Shown here: one piece after another, positions 43,835-53,120 of the stretch
Numbering within the stretch: position 1 is the first letter of the stretch
How the letters are laid out: each line of letters begins with the position of its first letter
Program-made: the position numbers and the translations under genes
DNA from: Leifsonia sp. Root4
Lineage (GTDB): Bacteria > Actinomycetota > Actinomycetes > Actinomycetales > Microbacteriaceae
DNA length: 64,000 nucleotides
Assembly: GCF_001425085.1 (NCBI RefSeq)
Contig: NZ_LMDN01000001.1
Span: 404,206 to 468,205 of the forward strand
Direction: 5' to 3'
The notes under the pieces: model-generated
Told to the model about the DNA's origin: nothing
The model's database searches: none
The model's input: the letters and a program-made list of their open reading frames with translations, nothing else

Positions 43835-45325
43835 ATGACTTCAGCACCCACTGCGCAGCGTGGCGCACGGAACGTTGCGGGGGTGACCGCGGCCATCGTC
43901 GGCTGGCTGTTCCTCGTCGAGATCACGAGCGGCATCCTGCAGGGCTACTACGTCCCCCTGATCCCCGATCTCGTCGACCACCTCGGCATCCACGACGCCG
44001 ACTTCAACTGGTTCGAGGCCTCGCAGCTGCTGCTCTCCGCCCTCGTCGTTCCGTTCCTCGCCAAGCTCGGCGACATGTTCGGGCACAAGCGGATCCTGCT
44101 CGCCACCACCGTGCTCACCGCGGGAGCGAGCTGGTGGCTCGCCTTCGCCGGTGACTTCTGGAGCTTCCTCGCCGCCTGGGCGCTGCAGGGCTTCTACGTG
44201 GTCTGGCTGCCGCTCGAGGTGGCGCTGATCTTCGACCGCGGCCGCCGCAGCGGCCACGGTCCGTCGCAGACGAGGCGCGCGGCCGGGCTGCTCGTCGTCG
44301 CGCTCGAGGCCGGCGCGATCATCGGTGCCCTGAGCGCTGGTCGTGTCTTCGCCGCCCTCGGCGAGAACGTCACACTCACCCTGTTCGTGCCGGCGATCGC
44401 CGTCACGCTCGTCTTCTTCGCGATCCTCTTCGGCGTGCCGGAGTCCGAGCCGGGCACAGAGAAGCGCTCGCTCGATGTCGTCGGCTTCAGCCTGCTCACC
44501 ATCGGCCTGCTGCTGATCACCTCCGGACTCACCTTCATGCGCATCAACGGGCCGGAGACGTGGTGGGTGTGGGCGCTCATCGCCATCGGACTGCTGAGCT
44601 TCTGGCCGTTCGGCAAGTGGGAGCTCAGGCAGGCCGACCCCGCGATCGATCTGCGGGTGCTGCGCCAGCCGAACATGTGGCCGGTGCAGCTGACGGCCGG
44701 TCTCATCGGCATCAGCCTGCTCGGCGCCCAGGCACCTCTCGCCACCTACGCCGGAACCGACACGGCCAACGGCTACGGCCTGGGCTTGGATGCCTCCGAC
44801 ATCTCGACGCTCATCGGCACGTACCTGATCTCGATGATCGTCGGTGCCCTGCTGTTCCCGATCGTGTCCAAGCGGCTGAGCCCGCGGGTCGCACTCATCG
44901 CAGCCGCGTTCCTGGTCTCGATCGGCTACCTGCTCTTCATCCCGTTCCACCTCGAGGCGTGGCAGGTCTTCATGAACATGTTCATCGCCGGCCTCGGTTC
45001 CGGCGCGCTCGTCGGAGCGCTGCCCGCCGCTGCGGCCGCCGCCGCCCCGCGCGGGCAGACCGGTGTTGCCTCGGGCCTCACGAACACGACGAAGACGATC
45101 GGTGGCTCGTTCGCGTCCGCCCTCTTCGGTGTCGTGCTGCTGGCCGGAGCCGCCTCCGCGGTCACCTCGACGGCCGCGAGCCTCGCCGGCTACATGGTCG
45201 TCTGGGCGGTATGCGGTCTCGGAGCCCTGGCCGCGGCCGTGCTGCTGTTCTTCGTGCCGAAGCTCGCATTCGCCGACACGACCGTCGCCGATGAGCTGGC
45301 CGCGGTCGCCGCCGTGCCCGAGTAA
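43835..45325 (+). CDS. MFS transporter, 14-helix DHA2-like
   Basis: 496 residues, about 14 membrane segments; starts with a short polar tail, then GVTAAIVGWLFLVEITSGILQGYYVPLIPDL. Motif A loop between helices 2 and 3 reads AKLGDMFGHKRI. Probably an exporter of drugs or metabolites by proton antiport. A pair of inverted octamers (43807-43831) lies just before the start codon. Confidence 0.9.
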   Translation: MTSAPTAQRGARNVAGVTAAIVGWLFLVEITSGILQGYYVPLIPDLVDHLGIHDADFNWFEASQLLLSALVVPFLAKLGDMFGHKRILLATTVLTAGASWWLAFAGDFWSFLAAWALQGFYVVWLPLEVALIFDRGRRSGHGPSQTRRAAGLLVVALEAGAIIGALSAGRVFAALGENVTLTLFVPAIAVTLVFFAILFGVPESEPGTEKRSLDVVGFSLLTIGLLLITSGLTFMRINGPETWWVWALIAIGLLSFWPFGKWELRQADPAIDLRVLRQPNMWPVQLTAGLIGISLLGAQAPLATYAGTDTANGYGLGLDASDISTLIGTYLISMIVGALLFPIVSKRLSPRVALIAAAFLVSIGYLLFIPFHLEAWQVFMNMFIAGLGSGALVGALPAAAAAAAPRGQTGVASGLTNTTKTIGGSFASALFGVVLLAGAASAVTSTAASLAGYMVVWAVCGLGALAAAVLLFFVPKLAFADTTVADELAAVAAVPE

Positions 45326-45365
45326 ACGGGACGAGGAAACCGCCGAGTATCGGCTGGGGTTCCTG

Positions 45366-45412
45366 AGGCTGCCTGCGCGAGGGCTGCCGCCTTTCGCAAC
45401 GCTACGCGTTGC
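45366..45412. repeat. Dispersed element A, copy 2 (reverse)
   Basis: Flank GAGGCTGCCTGCGCGA, tag GGGCTGCCGCCTTTC (45381-45395), hairpin GCAACGC-TAC-GCGTTGC (45396-45412). The TAC loop plus first arm contains the stop codon of the minus-strand SDR. Confidence 0.75.
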
Positions 45413-46244
45413 GCGGTGCGAGTGCGCCCTTCGCGACGAGGTGCGGGGCGGACTGTGCGACCGGCTTGATCACGATCAGGTCGAGGTCCACGTGCGCCGG
45501 CCGGGTGAGCGCGTGCACGATCGCGTCGGCGACGTCGTCGGCCACGAGCGGATCCGGCACCTCGGCGTAGACGGCATCGGCCCTGGCCTGGTCGCCGCCG
45601 AAGCGCACGAGCGAGAACTCCTCGGTGTGCACCATGCCGGGCGCGACCTCGATCACGCGGATCGGCTCGCCGTTCAGCTCGAGCCGCAGCACCGCCGTCA
45701 TCGCGTGCGCGGCGAACTTTGCTGCGTTGTATCCGCCGCCGCCGGCGTAGGCGACGTGCCCGGCGATCGAGGTGACGTTGAGGATGTCGGCACAGCCGCC
45801 GTCGGCCAGCACGCTGGCGCGCAGCTGCGGCAGCAGGGCCGTGATGACGCGCTTGACGGCGACCACGTTGATCTCGAACATCCACTGCCAGTCGTCGGCA
45901 TCCGAACCCTCGACGCTGGCCAGACCCTTGGCTCCACCCGCGTTGTTCACAACGGCATGCAGCGGCCCCGTCGCGGCCAAGTGGGCGGCGAGGGCGTCGA
46001 CGTCGGCCTGCTGGGTGAGATCGGCGACGAAGACACTCGCACCGGTCTCTGCGGCGAGCGCCGCCAGACGCTCCGCGCGGCGGGCGACCCCGACGACGTC
46101 CCAGCCGGCGGCGCGCAGTCGGCGCACCGTCGCCGCGCCGATCCCGGAACTCGCGCCCGTCACAACCGCGCGCTTCACACCCGCACCCGTCGCTACCACG
46201 TCCGTCACTGCCGCATCCGTCACAACCGCACCCGTCTCACTCAT
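45402..46244 (-). CDS. Short-chain dehydrogenase/reductase with repeat-derived N terminus
   Basis: 280 residues. Classical SDR: TGASSGIGAATVRRL, NNAGGAKG, Ser in LNVTSIAGH and YNAAK. Start ATG 46244 with GGAG. Residues 3-32 are six five-residue units (ETGAV VTDAA VTDVV ATGAG VKRAV VTGAS) from a 15-bp tandem repeat whose last unit is the native beta-1 strand of the Rossmann fold. The last three codons lie in element A (PRNA-stop). Resembles YdfG/serine-dehydrogenase-like enzymes; substrate unknown. Confidence 0.88.
   Translation of the reverse strand: MSETGAVVTDAAVTDVVATGAGVKRAVVTGASSGIGAATVRRLRAAGWDVVGVARRAERLAALAAETGASVFVADLTQQADVDALAAHLAATGPLHAVVNNAGGAKGLASVEGSDADDWQWMFEINVVAVKRVITALLPQLRASVLADGGCADILNVTSIAGHVAYAGGGGYNAAKFAAHAMTAVLRLELNGEPIRVIEVAPGMVHTEEFSLVRFGGDQARADAVYAEVPDPLVADDVADAIVHALTRPAHVDLDLIVIKPVAQSAPHLVAKGALAPRNA
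46149..46238 (-). repeat. 15-bp tandem repeat at the 5' end of the SDR gene
   Basis: Minus-strand units close to GACGGRTGCGGNNGT, six in a row, all in frame. Confidence 0.75.
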
Positions 46245-46322
46245 GGCTCCATTGTGCCGGGTGCCGGGGTCGCGCATGCAAACCGAGCGGCCGACGCCGC
46301 CCGCGGGGCAGAATGGTTCACG

Positions 46323-47414
46323 ATGACTTCTCTCGCCGCCAGCAAAGCCAAGCGTCGCGTGCCCCTCTGGGACAACGCGCGGTGGATCGCCATCACCCTC
46401 ATGGTGGTCGGCCACGGCATCCTCAAGCTGATCAGCGAATCGGATGCCGCCTACTCGACGTACCTCTTCATCTACGCCTTCCACGTCGGTGTCTTCGTGA
46501 CGGTGAGCGGCTACTTCGCCAAGTCGGGCACGCCGAACGGGCGGCAGATGAAGCGCGTCTTCACCGACATCCTGTTGCCGTATCTGATCTTCGAGACGAT
46601 CTGGACCGTGGTCCGCTGGGTGAGCGGCGGCGAGTTCTGGCTGGACTACTCCAGCGCGAGCTGGACGCTCTGGTTCCTGCTCGCCCTCGCCGTCTGGCGC
46701 ATCGTGCTGCCGTACATCGTGCTGCTGCGCTGGCCGTTGCTCATCTCGATCGCCCTCTCGATCGGCGCAGGCTACTTCGCCAACATCGACTCCTTGTTCG
46801 CCCTCTCCCGCACCCTCGGTTTCCTCCCGTTCTTCGTGTTCGGCTGGAGCCTGCGACAGTGGCAGGTCACCGGGCGCTGGCTGAGCATGAGTCCATCCGT
46901 CATCTGGCGCTGGCGGGCTGTGGCGATCGCCCTGTTCGCGGCCCTCGCGGTCTCTGTCACGCTCGGCATCGACGCGTGGCGCGACATGAAGCTCCGACGC
47001 TTCCTGCTCTACGACGAGTCGTACACGAGCATCGGCTACCCCGAGTGGTGGGCCGGCGGCATCCGCCTCGCCGTCATGCTGATCGCCTTCGCCCTGGTGA
47101 TCGCGTTCCTCATGTTGATGCCGCGCCGCACGACCTGGTTCACGGGCCTGGGCGCCGCGACGATGTACATCTACCTGCTGCACACCTTCCTGCTGTTTCC
47201 GATCAGGGAGGGCGGCGTCTTGGCCGGCCCGCAGCCGTGGTGGGTGTTGCCGGCCGTCATCGTGTTCTGCATCGCGGTGTCGATCGTGCTGTCGATGCCG
47301 TTCATCCGGCGGGTGTTCCGCCCACTCGTCGAGCCGCGCGCCGAGTGGTTGTTCCGCAGGGAGGACAGCACCGCCACCGGAACGATCGTGCTGCCACGGG
47401 ACACACCGCGCTAG
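46323..47414 (+). CDS. Acyltransferase 3 family membrane protein
   Basis: 363 residues with about ten membrane segments. Begins RVPLWDNARWIAITLMVVGHGI, the family-3 start with the conserved Arg and the catalytic-type His, then YLFIYAFHVGVFVTVSGYFA. O-acylates surface sugars or secondary metabolites in known members. ATG at 46323, divergent from the SDR. Confidence 0.88.
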   Translation: MTSLAASKAKRRVPLWDNARWIAITLMVVGHGILKLISESDAAYSTYLFIYAFHVGVFVTVSGYFAKSGTPNGRQMKRVFTDILLPYLIFETIWTVVRWVSGGEFWLDYSSASWTLWFLLALAVWRIVLPYIVLLRWPLLISIALSIGAGYFANIDSLFALSRTLGFLPFFVFGWSLRQWQVTGRWLSMSPSVIWRWRAVAIALFAALAVSVTLGIDAWRDMKLRRFLLYDESYTSIGYPEWWAGGIRLAVMLIAFALVIAFLMLMPRRTTWFTGLGAATMYIYLLHTFLLFPIREGGVLAGPQPWWVLPAVIVFCIAVSIVLSMPFIRRVFRPLVEPRAEWLFRREDSTATGTIVLPRDTPR

Positions 47415-47490
47415 AAGGCGCGGACCCACCGCATTCCCATCGCAGGAACTACACCCGGATTTGCAGTGTTACGACGCGTTTCGGGGTGTA

Positions 47491-47519
47491 TTGGCACCGC
47501 TCGGCGGAGCCCATAGGCT
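47491..47519 (+). promoter_or_regulatory. Promoter of metY
   Basis: TTGGCA (47491-47496), 17-bp spacer, TAGGCT (47514-47519). A ~40-nt leader with AAGGAG (47552-47557) precedes the ATG. No SAM riboswitch fold is apparent. Confidence 0.6.
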
Positions 47520-47568
47520 CACTCTCGAGCGGTGGACGGTCCAGACGCTCTAAGGAGAACCCACCCTC

Positions 47569-48900
47569 ATGAGCGACAACACCGCACGCTGGAAGTTCGA
47601 AACCAAGCAGGTCCACTCCGGCGCACGCCCCGACCCGGTGACCAACGCCCGCGCGACACCGATCTACCAGACCACCTCCTACGTCTTCAACAACTCCGAC
47701 CACGCCAAGAACCTCTTCGCGCTGGCCGAGTTCGGCAACATCTACACCCGCATCCAGAACCCGACTCAGGATGTCGTCGAGCAGCGCGTCACCGCCCTCG
47801 AAGGCGGAACCGGCGCGCTGCTGCTCTCCTCCGGCCAGTCCGCCGCGACGATCGCGGTGCTGAACGTCGCCCAGGCCGGCGACCACATCGTCTCGTCGAG
47901 CTCGATCTACGGCGGAACGTACAACCTGTTCAAGTACACGCTGGCCAAGCTCGGCATCGAGACGACCTTCGTCGAGAACCAGGACGACGCGGAGGAGTGG
48001 CGCCGCGCGGCACGCCCGAACACCAAGCTGTTCTTCGCCGAGACCATCGGCAACCCGAAGATCAACATCCTCGACATCGCGCTCGTCGCCGACGTCGCGC
48101 ACCAGAGCGGCGTCCCGCTGATCGTGGACAACACGATCGCCACCCCGTACCTGATCCAGCCGTTCCAGCACGGTGCGGACATCATCATTCACTCGGCCAC
48201 GAAGTTCCTCGGCGGCCACGGCACCGTGATCGGCGGCATCATCGTCGACGGCGGTACCTTCGAGTGGTCCAAGAACGTCGAGAAGTTCCCCGGCCTCACG
48301 CTGCCGGACCCCAGCTACCACGGCGCCAGCTACACGGCAGCGGTCGGCGATGGCCTCGCCTACATCATCAAGGCCCGCGTGCAGCTGCTGCGCGACCTCG
48401 GTGCCGCGATCGCCCCGGCGAGCGCCTGGCAGCTCATCCAGGGCATCGAGACCCTCTCGCTGCGCATCGAGCGCCACGTGCAGAACGCCCAGGACGTCGC
48501 CGAGTGGCTCGACAACCACCCGGATGTCGCCTCGGTCAACTACTCGGGCCTGCCCTCCAGCCCGTGGTACGCCGCCGCCAACAAGTACGCCCCCAAGGGT
48601 GTCGGCGCCGTGCTCTCCTTCGAGCTCAAGGGCGGCGTCGAGGCCGGCCGTGCACTCGTGGACAACCTGAGCCTGTTCAGCCACCTCGCCAACATCGGCG
48701 ACGTTCGCTCGCTCGTGATCCACCCGGCATCGACGACGCACTCGCAGCTCTCCCCTGAGCAGCAGCTCACAGCCGGTGTCACCCCCGGCCTCGTGCGCCT
48801 CTCCCTCGGCATCGAGAACGTCGCCGACATCCTGGCCGACCTCGAGACCGGCTTCGCCGCGGCCCGCGCCGTCACCGACGCCGCGAACGCGAACGCGTAA
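47569..48900 (+). CDS. metY: O-acetylhomoserine sulfhydrylase
   Basis: 443 residues. PLP enzyme making homocysteine from O-acetylhomoserine and sulfide. FETKQVHSGARPDP start, substrate-site YTRIQNPT, IVDNT, and the PLP lysine in SATKFLGGHG. Long-form family (MetY rather than MetB) by the region around SHLANIGDVRSLVIHPASTTHSQL. metX, which makes its substrate, follows; hom (2904-4220) supplies homoserine. Confidence 0.94.
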   Translation: MSDNTARWKFETKQVHSGARPDPVTNARATPIYQTTSYVFNNSDHAKNLFALAEFGNIYTRIQNPTQDVVEQRVTALEGGTGALLLSSGQSAATIAVLNVAQAGDHIVSSSSIYGGTYNLFKYTLAKLGIETTFVENQDDAEEWRRAARPNTKLFFAETIGNPKINILDIALVADVAHQSGVPLIVDNTIATPYLIQPFQHGADIIIHSATKFLGGHGTVIGGIIVDGGTFEWSKNVEKFPGLTLPDPSYHGASYTAAVGDGLAYIIKARVQLLRDLGAAIAPASAWQLIQGIETLSLRIERHVQNAQDVAEWLDNHPDVASVNYSGLPSSPWYAAANKYAPKGVGAVLSFELKGGVEAGRALVDNLSLFSHLANIGDVRSLVIHPASTTHSQLSPEQQLTAGVTPGLVRLSLGIENVADILADLETGFAAARAVTDAANANA

Positions 48901-48918
48901 GCAGCACAGCACCCTCAC

Positions 48919-48950
48919 GCTGCCCCGACCGGTACTCCGGTCGGGGCAGC
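48919..48950 (+). terminator. Intrinsic terminator of metY
   Basis: GCTGCCCCGACCGG (48919-48932), TACT loop, CCGGTCGGGGCAGC, then GCTGTTT. A perfect 14-bp stem 19 bp past the stop codon. Confidence 0.85.
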
Positions 48951-48960
48951 GCTGTTTCCA

Positions 48961-49200
48961 TCTCCGTTGGTTGAGCCTGTCGCCAGTCCCGTTGGTTGAG
49001 CTTGTCAGTCCCGTTGGTTGGGCTTGTCGGTCCCGCTGGTTGAGCTTGTCGGTCCCGCTGGTTGAGCTTGCCGGTCCCGCTGGTTGAGCTTGCCGGTCCC
49101 GCTGGTTGAGCTTGCCGGTCCCGCTGGTTGAGCTTGCCGGTCCCGCTGGTTGAGCTTGTCGAAACCCCGCGAACGGATTTCGACAGGCTCAATCAACGGG
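48961..49200. repeat. 22-bp minisatellite ending in a hairpin (element B derived)
   Basis: Nine units of GGTTGAGCTTGTCGGTCCCGCT type start at 48969, 48994, 49016, 49038, 49060, 49082, 49104, 49126 and 49148; the period is 22 from the second unit on. The last unit reads GTTGAGCTTGTCGAAACC and is followed by an inverted B copy (TTTCGACAGGCTCAATCAAC, 49178-49197). It lies between metY and metX. Confidence 0.9.
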
Positions 49201-49270
49201 GCGCCGCGCGGTTTCGCGGCGCGGCTGTAACAAACCCTGTAGTCCCCCATATGCACGGCACAATTGAGGC

Positions 49271-50491
49271 ATGGACTGGCAGACTTCGGCGGATGTCGCG
49301 CCCTCGAGCTTCATCACAGAGGCCCAGGCGCGCACGCTGCTCGGCAAGGCCCCGGCAACGGGCGCATGGCGCGAGGGCGACCCCGTCGGCAACCGCCGCT
49401 TCGTCGGCATCGGCGAGCGGCACTTCGAGGCGGGCGGCCGGCTGCCATACGCCCGCATCGCCTACGAGAGCTGGGGCGAGCTCAACGCCGCGGCCGACAA
49501 CGCCGTTCTCGTCCTGCACGCTCTCACCGGCGACAGCCACGTCATCGGCGACGCCGGCCCGGCACACGCGACGCCCGGCTGGTGGAGCGACATCATCGGC
49601 CCCGGCAGGGCCATCGACACCGATCAGTGGTTCGTCGTCGCCCCCAACATGCTCGGCGGATGCCAGGGCTCCACGGGGCCGGCCTCGCTCGCGCCGGACG
49701 GCACCGAGTGGGGAACCCGCTTCCCCTTCCTCACCATCCGCGACCAGGTCGCCGCCCAGGCCGCCCTGTCCGACGCGCTCGGCGTCGACCGTTGGGCCGC
49801 CGTCATCGGCGGGTCGATGGGCGGCATGCACGCCATCGAATGGGCCGTCGGTCGGCCGGAGCGGGTGCAGCGGCTCGCCGTGCTCGCCGCTCCCCCGGTG
49901 ACGACCGCCGACCAGATCGCACTGAACTCGGTGCAGATCGAGGCGGTGCGCACCGATCCGCTGTTCCAGGGCGGCGACTACTACGACGCCGTCGCCGGCG
50001 AGGGCCCCACCAGGGGTCTGGCCCTGGCCCGCCGGATGGCCATGCTCAACTACCGCAGCCACGCCGAGCTCAACGAACGTTTCGAGCGCAGCTGGCAGAG
50101 CGAGATCAGCCCGCTCGGCGCCGGCGGCCGCTTCGCCGTCGAGTCCTACCTCGACTTCCACGGCAACAAGTTCACCAGGCGCTTCGATGCCAACAGCTAC
50201 ATCACGCTCGTCGAGGCGATGAACTCGCACGACATCGGCCGTGGCCGCGGTGGTGTCGCGGCCGCCCTCGGCCTCGTGACGGCGCGCACCCTCGTGCTCG
50301 GCATCGACAGCGACCGGCTGTTCCCGCTCGACGGGCAGCGCGTGATCGCAGCGGGCATCGCCGGCAACATCGACGGTGATGTCCCGGTCGAGTTGGTCTC
50401 CGAGTATGGCCACGACGGCTTCCTGATCGAAACCGACATCGTGGCGGCCGAGCTGCGGCGACTGCTGCACGGCGAAGAGTCGGCAGGATAG
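49271..50491 (+). CDS. metX: Homoserine O-acetyltransferase
   Basis: 406 residues, alpha/beta-hydrolase fold. Nucleophile serine in GGSMGGMHAIEW, GDSHVIGDAGPAHATPGWW near the oxyanion site, acid Asp in LGIDSDRLFPL and His in EYGHDGFLIE. Acetyl-CoA donor is the usual annotation, though some family members use succinyl-CoA. ATG at 49271; the minisatellite and the metY terminator suggest it has its own promoter in 49200-49270, but none is obvious. Confidence 0.93.
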   Translation: MDWQTSADVAPSSFITEAQARTLLGKAPATGAWREGDPVGNRRFVGIGERHFEAGGRLPYARIAYESWGELNAAADNAVLVLHALTGDSHVIGDAGPAHATPGWWSDIIGPGRAIDTDQWFVVAPNMLGGCQGSTGPASLAPDGTEWGTRFPFLTIRDQVAAQAALSDALGVDRWAAVIGGSMGGMHAIEWAVGRPERVQRLAVLAAPPVTTADQIALNSVQIEAVRTDPLFQGGDYYDAVAGEGPTRGLALARRMAMLNYRSHAELNERFERSWQSEISPLGAGGRFAVESYLDFHGNKFTRRFDANSYITLVEAMNSHDIGRGRGGVAAALGLVTARTLVLGIDSDRLFPLDGQRVIAAGIAGNIDGDVPVELVSEYGHDGFLIETDIVAAELRRLLHGEESAG

Positions 50492-50533
50492 TCTGAGCCT
50501 GTACCCCACTCGTTCATATCACCGGCAGGATCC

Positions 50534-51772
50534 ATGCAGCGCATTCTGAAGGAGCGCGACCGTCTTCTGCGCAGGACCGTTCGATTCTCCGGTCTCGGTT
50601 CCTGTGCTTTCGCGGCGGTCTGTGTGCTGCTGCCCGGCGCCGTCTCGGTGCTGACGCTGGCCGCGACGCTGGCGCTGTTGGCCATCACGGCCATCGCGCA
50701 CTACTTCATCGGTGAGCGCGGAACGCCCCTCTGGAGCGCGATCTGCCTCGTCTCCGGCAACTTCGCGATCCTTCTGCTCGGCATCGATCCGGGCGAATCC
50801 GGAATGGTCGGCGTTGACCGCGACCCCAGCATCGCCGCGGTCGCGACCATCTCTGTGATCGGCGCCGGAACGCTCGGCGCCCTCGCGCTGATGGCCACGG
50901 TGAGCCTGCCGAGGCTGGTGCTGCTCGGCCTCGGCTTCCTCGTCACCTGCGCGAGCGTCGCCGTCTCCACCGCCCCGCGCACCTTCCCCGACTCGACTCC
51001 GCTCCTGCTCACCATCGCGGCCTGGCTCGCGATCGGTGCGGCCGGCTGGTGGATCGCGCAGAGCGTTCCGCGCGTGATGCAGCGCATCGCCAGCATCGGT
51101 CGGGCCCACCACGCTGAGCGCCTCGCCAGCGAGGCGGAGGCCCAGCGCAGGCAGGACGCCCGCCTGCTCCACGACACGGTGCTGGCCACCCTCACCCTGC
51201 TCGCCCACTCCGGCGTCGGCGTCAGTGCAGAGGCCCTCCGCCACCAGGCGGCGGATGACGCCAAGCTGCTGCGTCAGCTGCGTCTCGGCGGTGTTCCGAC
51301 ACCGCAGCGTTCGGGGGCGTACACGCTCGAACCCGTCGCCGAGTCGGCGCTCGGCAACACGCTCGAATCCGTCAAGCAGCGCTTCGGCCGGATGGGGCTC
51401 GACGTCAAGTGGCACGGCAGCGGGCAGGTGCTGCTGCCGAGCGACGTGCTCGACGCCTTCCTCGGTGCCCTCGGCGAGTGCCTGGAGAATGTGCGCAGGC
51501 ACGCCCAGGTGAGCGAGGCCGACGTCACCATCACCGATGACGAGCACACGCTCCGCGCCATGATCACGGACGCCGGTGTCGGCTTCAACCTCGGCGAGGT
51601 CGACCCGGCACGCCTCGGCTTCGCCGAGTCCGTTGTCGGCCGCCTGCGCGAGGTCGGCGGCAATGCGCGCCTGTTCTCCTCTCCGGGCGCCGGTACGACG
51701 GTCGTGCTCGAGGTGCCCAAGAACGACGAGGTCTTCGGCCACGAGCAGTTGCGATCGGACGGTGCACGATGA
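50534..51772 (+). CDS. Sensor histidine kinase (NarL/DesK-like)
   Basis: 412 residues. About five membrane segments (~20-175) with no sizeable external domain, then a linker helix (VMQRIASIGRAHHAERLASEAEAQRRQ), phosphoacceptor H213 in RLLHDTVLATLTLL (HisKA_3 type), and an HATPase domain with N-box ECLENVRRHA and G-box ITDAGVGFNL / SSPGAGTTVVLEVP. Signals to the LuxR-type regulator at 53121. Its stop overlaps the next start (ATGA). Confidence 0.88.
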   Translation: MQRILKERDRLLRRTVRFSGLGSCAFAAVCVLLPGAVSVLTLAATLALLAITAIAHYFIGERGTPLWSAICLVSGNFAILLLGIDPGESGMVGVDRDPSIAAVATISVIGAGTLGALALMATVSLPRLVLLGLGFLVTCASVAVSTAPRTFPDSTPLLLTIAAWLAIGAAGWWIAQSVPRVMQRIASIGRAHHAERLASEAEAQRRQDARLLHDTVLATLTLLAHSGVGVSAEALRHQAADDAKLLRQLRLGGVPTPQRSGAYTLEPVAESALGNTLESVKQRFGRMGLDVKWHGSGQVLLPSDVLDAFLGALGECLENVRRHAQVSEADVTITDDEHTLRAMITDAGVGFNLGEVDPARLGFAESVVGRLREVGGNARLFSSPGAGTTVVLEVPKNDEVFGHEQLRSDGAR

Positions 51773-53076
51773 TCGGCAGGCGGCGCGCGGCATCCGAGCG
51801 GCGACACGGCGGGGCGACTGAGTCGAGCAGCGGCATCGAGGAGAACACCCTCGGCGTGATCGTGGGGCGAGAACGCAAGCAGCGCGACCCGTCGCTCACC
51901 TTCCGTCGCGCGGAACGCACCGTGTCGACGACGCGGGCGAACCAGCGCGGTCTCGGCGGCCGCGACCTCGCGGGCGGCATGATCGCCGGCAGCATCGTGA
52001 TGTCGCTGTTCCTGCTCTGGCGCAGCGGCGAGCAGTGGAGCGAGTATCCGTCGCCGCTGCTCGTGCTCGCGGCCTGGATCGTGCTGCTCATCACGGCGGC
52101 CGGCGCCTTCACCGGCGTTGGAATGCACGGCGGCACGATGCCGCGGTGGCTGTTCGCCGTGACCCTCGGCGGCATGGCCGTTGCCGTGCTCCTCGACCTC
52201 TCCGCGGTGTGGGGGCTGGCCGATCAGAGCATCTACCCCACGGCCGCCGTCGCCGCGGGTGTCATGATGACCCCACTCGTCAGCGTTCGGGAGACCCGCG
52301 AGGTGATGGCCGCTACGGCGACACTCGGCGGTGTGCTGCTGTTCGCGGCGATCGCCGAGGGGCGCAGCGACATCCTGACCCTGGCGCCAGAGCTCGTCGC
52401 CATGGCGATCGCCGTCTGGCTGCCCCTCATCGCGATCTCGGTCGTGCGCGCGTTCCGACGCATGGTGCAGCTGGAACTCGACCTCGTGCTCGTCAAGAGC
52501 GCCGTCGACGCCCCGCGCCTGGCCGTGGGGATGCTGGCCTCCGAAGAGCTCGTGCGCCTCGACTTCGACGCCGAGCGTCTGCTCGACGACGTGGCACAGG
52601 GGCGGACGCCGCTTCCGCTGCATCCGGATGCCGCGAGTGCCGCCTCGCAGCTGGCCACCCAGTTGCGGCTGCACCTCGTCGAGGGTCGCAAGAAGACCTG
52701 GCTGCACAACGCCATCACCGAATCGGAGTTCCTGGCCCCGGCCGTCTCGATCGATGACCCGGCCAGCCTGGCCGGTCTGCTCTCGCCCGCGCAGCGCGAC
52801 GCGATGCTGATCGCCGTCTGGTTGCTGGTCAGCGACACCGAACGACGTGACGTCATGTTGCACATCGAGATCGGCCCGCGGGCCCCGGTGACGCCCGGAT
52901 CGCACCGAAAGATCCGGTTTCCCATTTTTCTTCACGCCACGGGTGTGCCACGGCGCAAAGTAGACCCCGCGACGTGGGAAGCTATCTCTAGTGTTGGCCC
53001 GCATTCGGAGTACACGCGCAAGGGAGACCTGCACGTGGAAATCGAATGCGTGGTCGACAATCCGGTGGATGCGTAG
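51769..53076 (+). CDS. Membrane protein, probable degenerate histidine-kinase-like partner
   Basis: 435 residues. Basic N terminus (~1-62), about five membrane segments (~65-230), then a cytosolic part with a long helix (LATQLRLHLVEGRKKTWLHNAITE) reminiscent of actinobacterial kinase linkers, but with no H-box or clear ATP-binding N/G boxes. I infer a pseudokinase or accessory sensor. It is sandwiched by overlap between the kinase and the response-regulator gene, so all three are one unit. Confidence 0.75.
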   Translation: MIGRRRAASERRHGGATESSSGIEENTLGVIVGRERKQRDPSLTFRRAERTVSTTRANQRGLGGRDLAGGMIAGSIVMSLFLLWRSGEQWSEYPSPLLVLAAWIVLLITAAGAFTGVGMHGGTMPRWLFAVTLGGMAVAVLLDLSAVWGLADQSIYPTAAVAAGVMMTPLVSVRETREVMAATATLGGVLLFAAIAEGRSDILTLAPELVAMAIAVWLPLIAISVVRAFRRMVQLELDLVLVKSAVDAPRLAVGMLASEELVRLDFDAERLLDDVAQGRTPLPLHPDAASAASQLATQLRLHLVEGRKKTWLHNAITESEFLAPAVSIDDPASLAGLLSPAQRDAMLIAVWLLVSDTERRDVMLHIEIGPRAPVTPGSHRKIRFPIFLHATGVPRRKVDPATWEAISSVGPHSEYTRKGDLHVEIECVVDNPVDA

Positions 53077-53120
53077 TGCATCGGGGGCACCGCGACGTGC
53101 GTCTGCACAAGGAGGAATGA

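Noticed and set aside
47416-47568. SAM riboswitch upstream of metY
   Set aside because: I could not form the SAM-I or SAM-II pairings; only an ordinary promoter and ribosome site are visible.
48961-49200. CRISPR array between metY and metX
   Set aside because: Units are contiguous 22-mers without unique spacers, and no cas genes are present.
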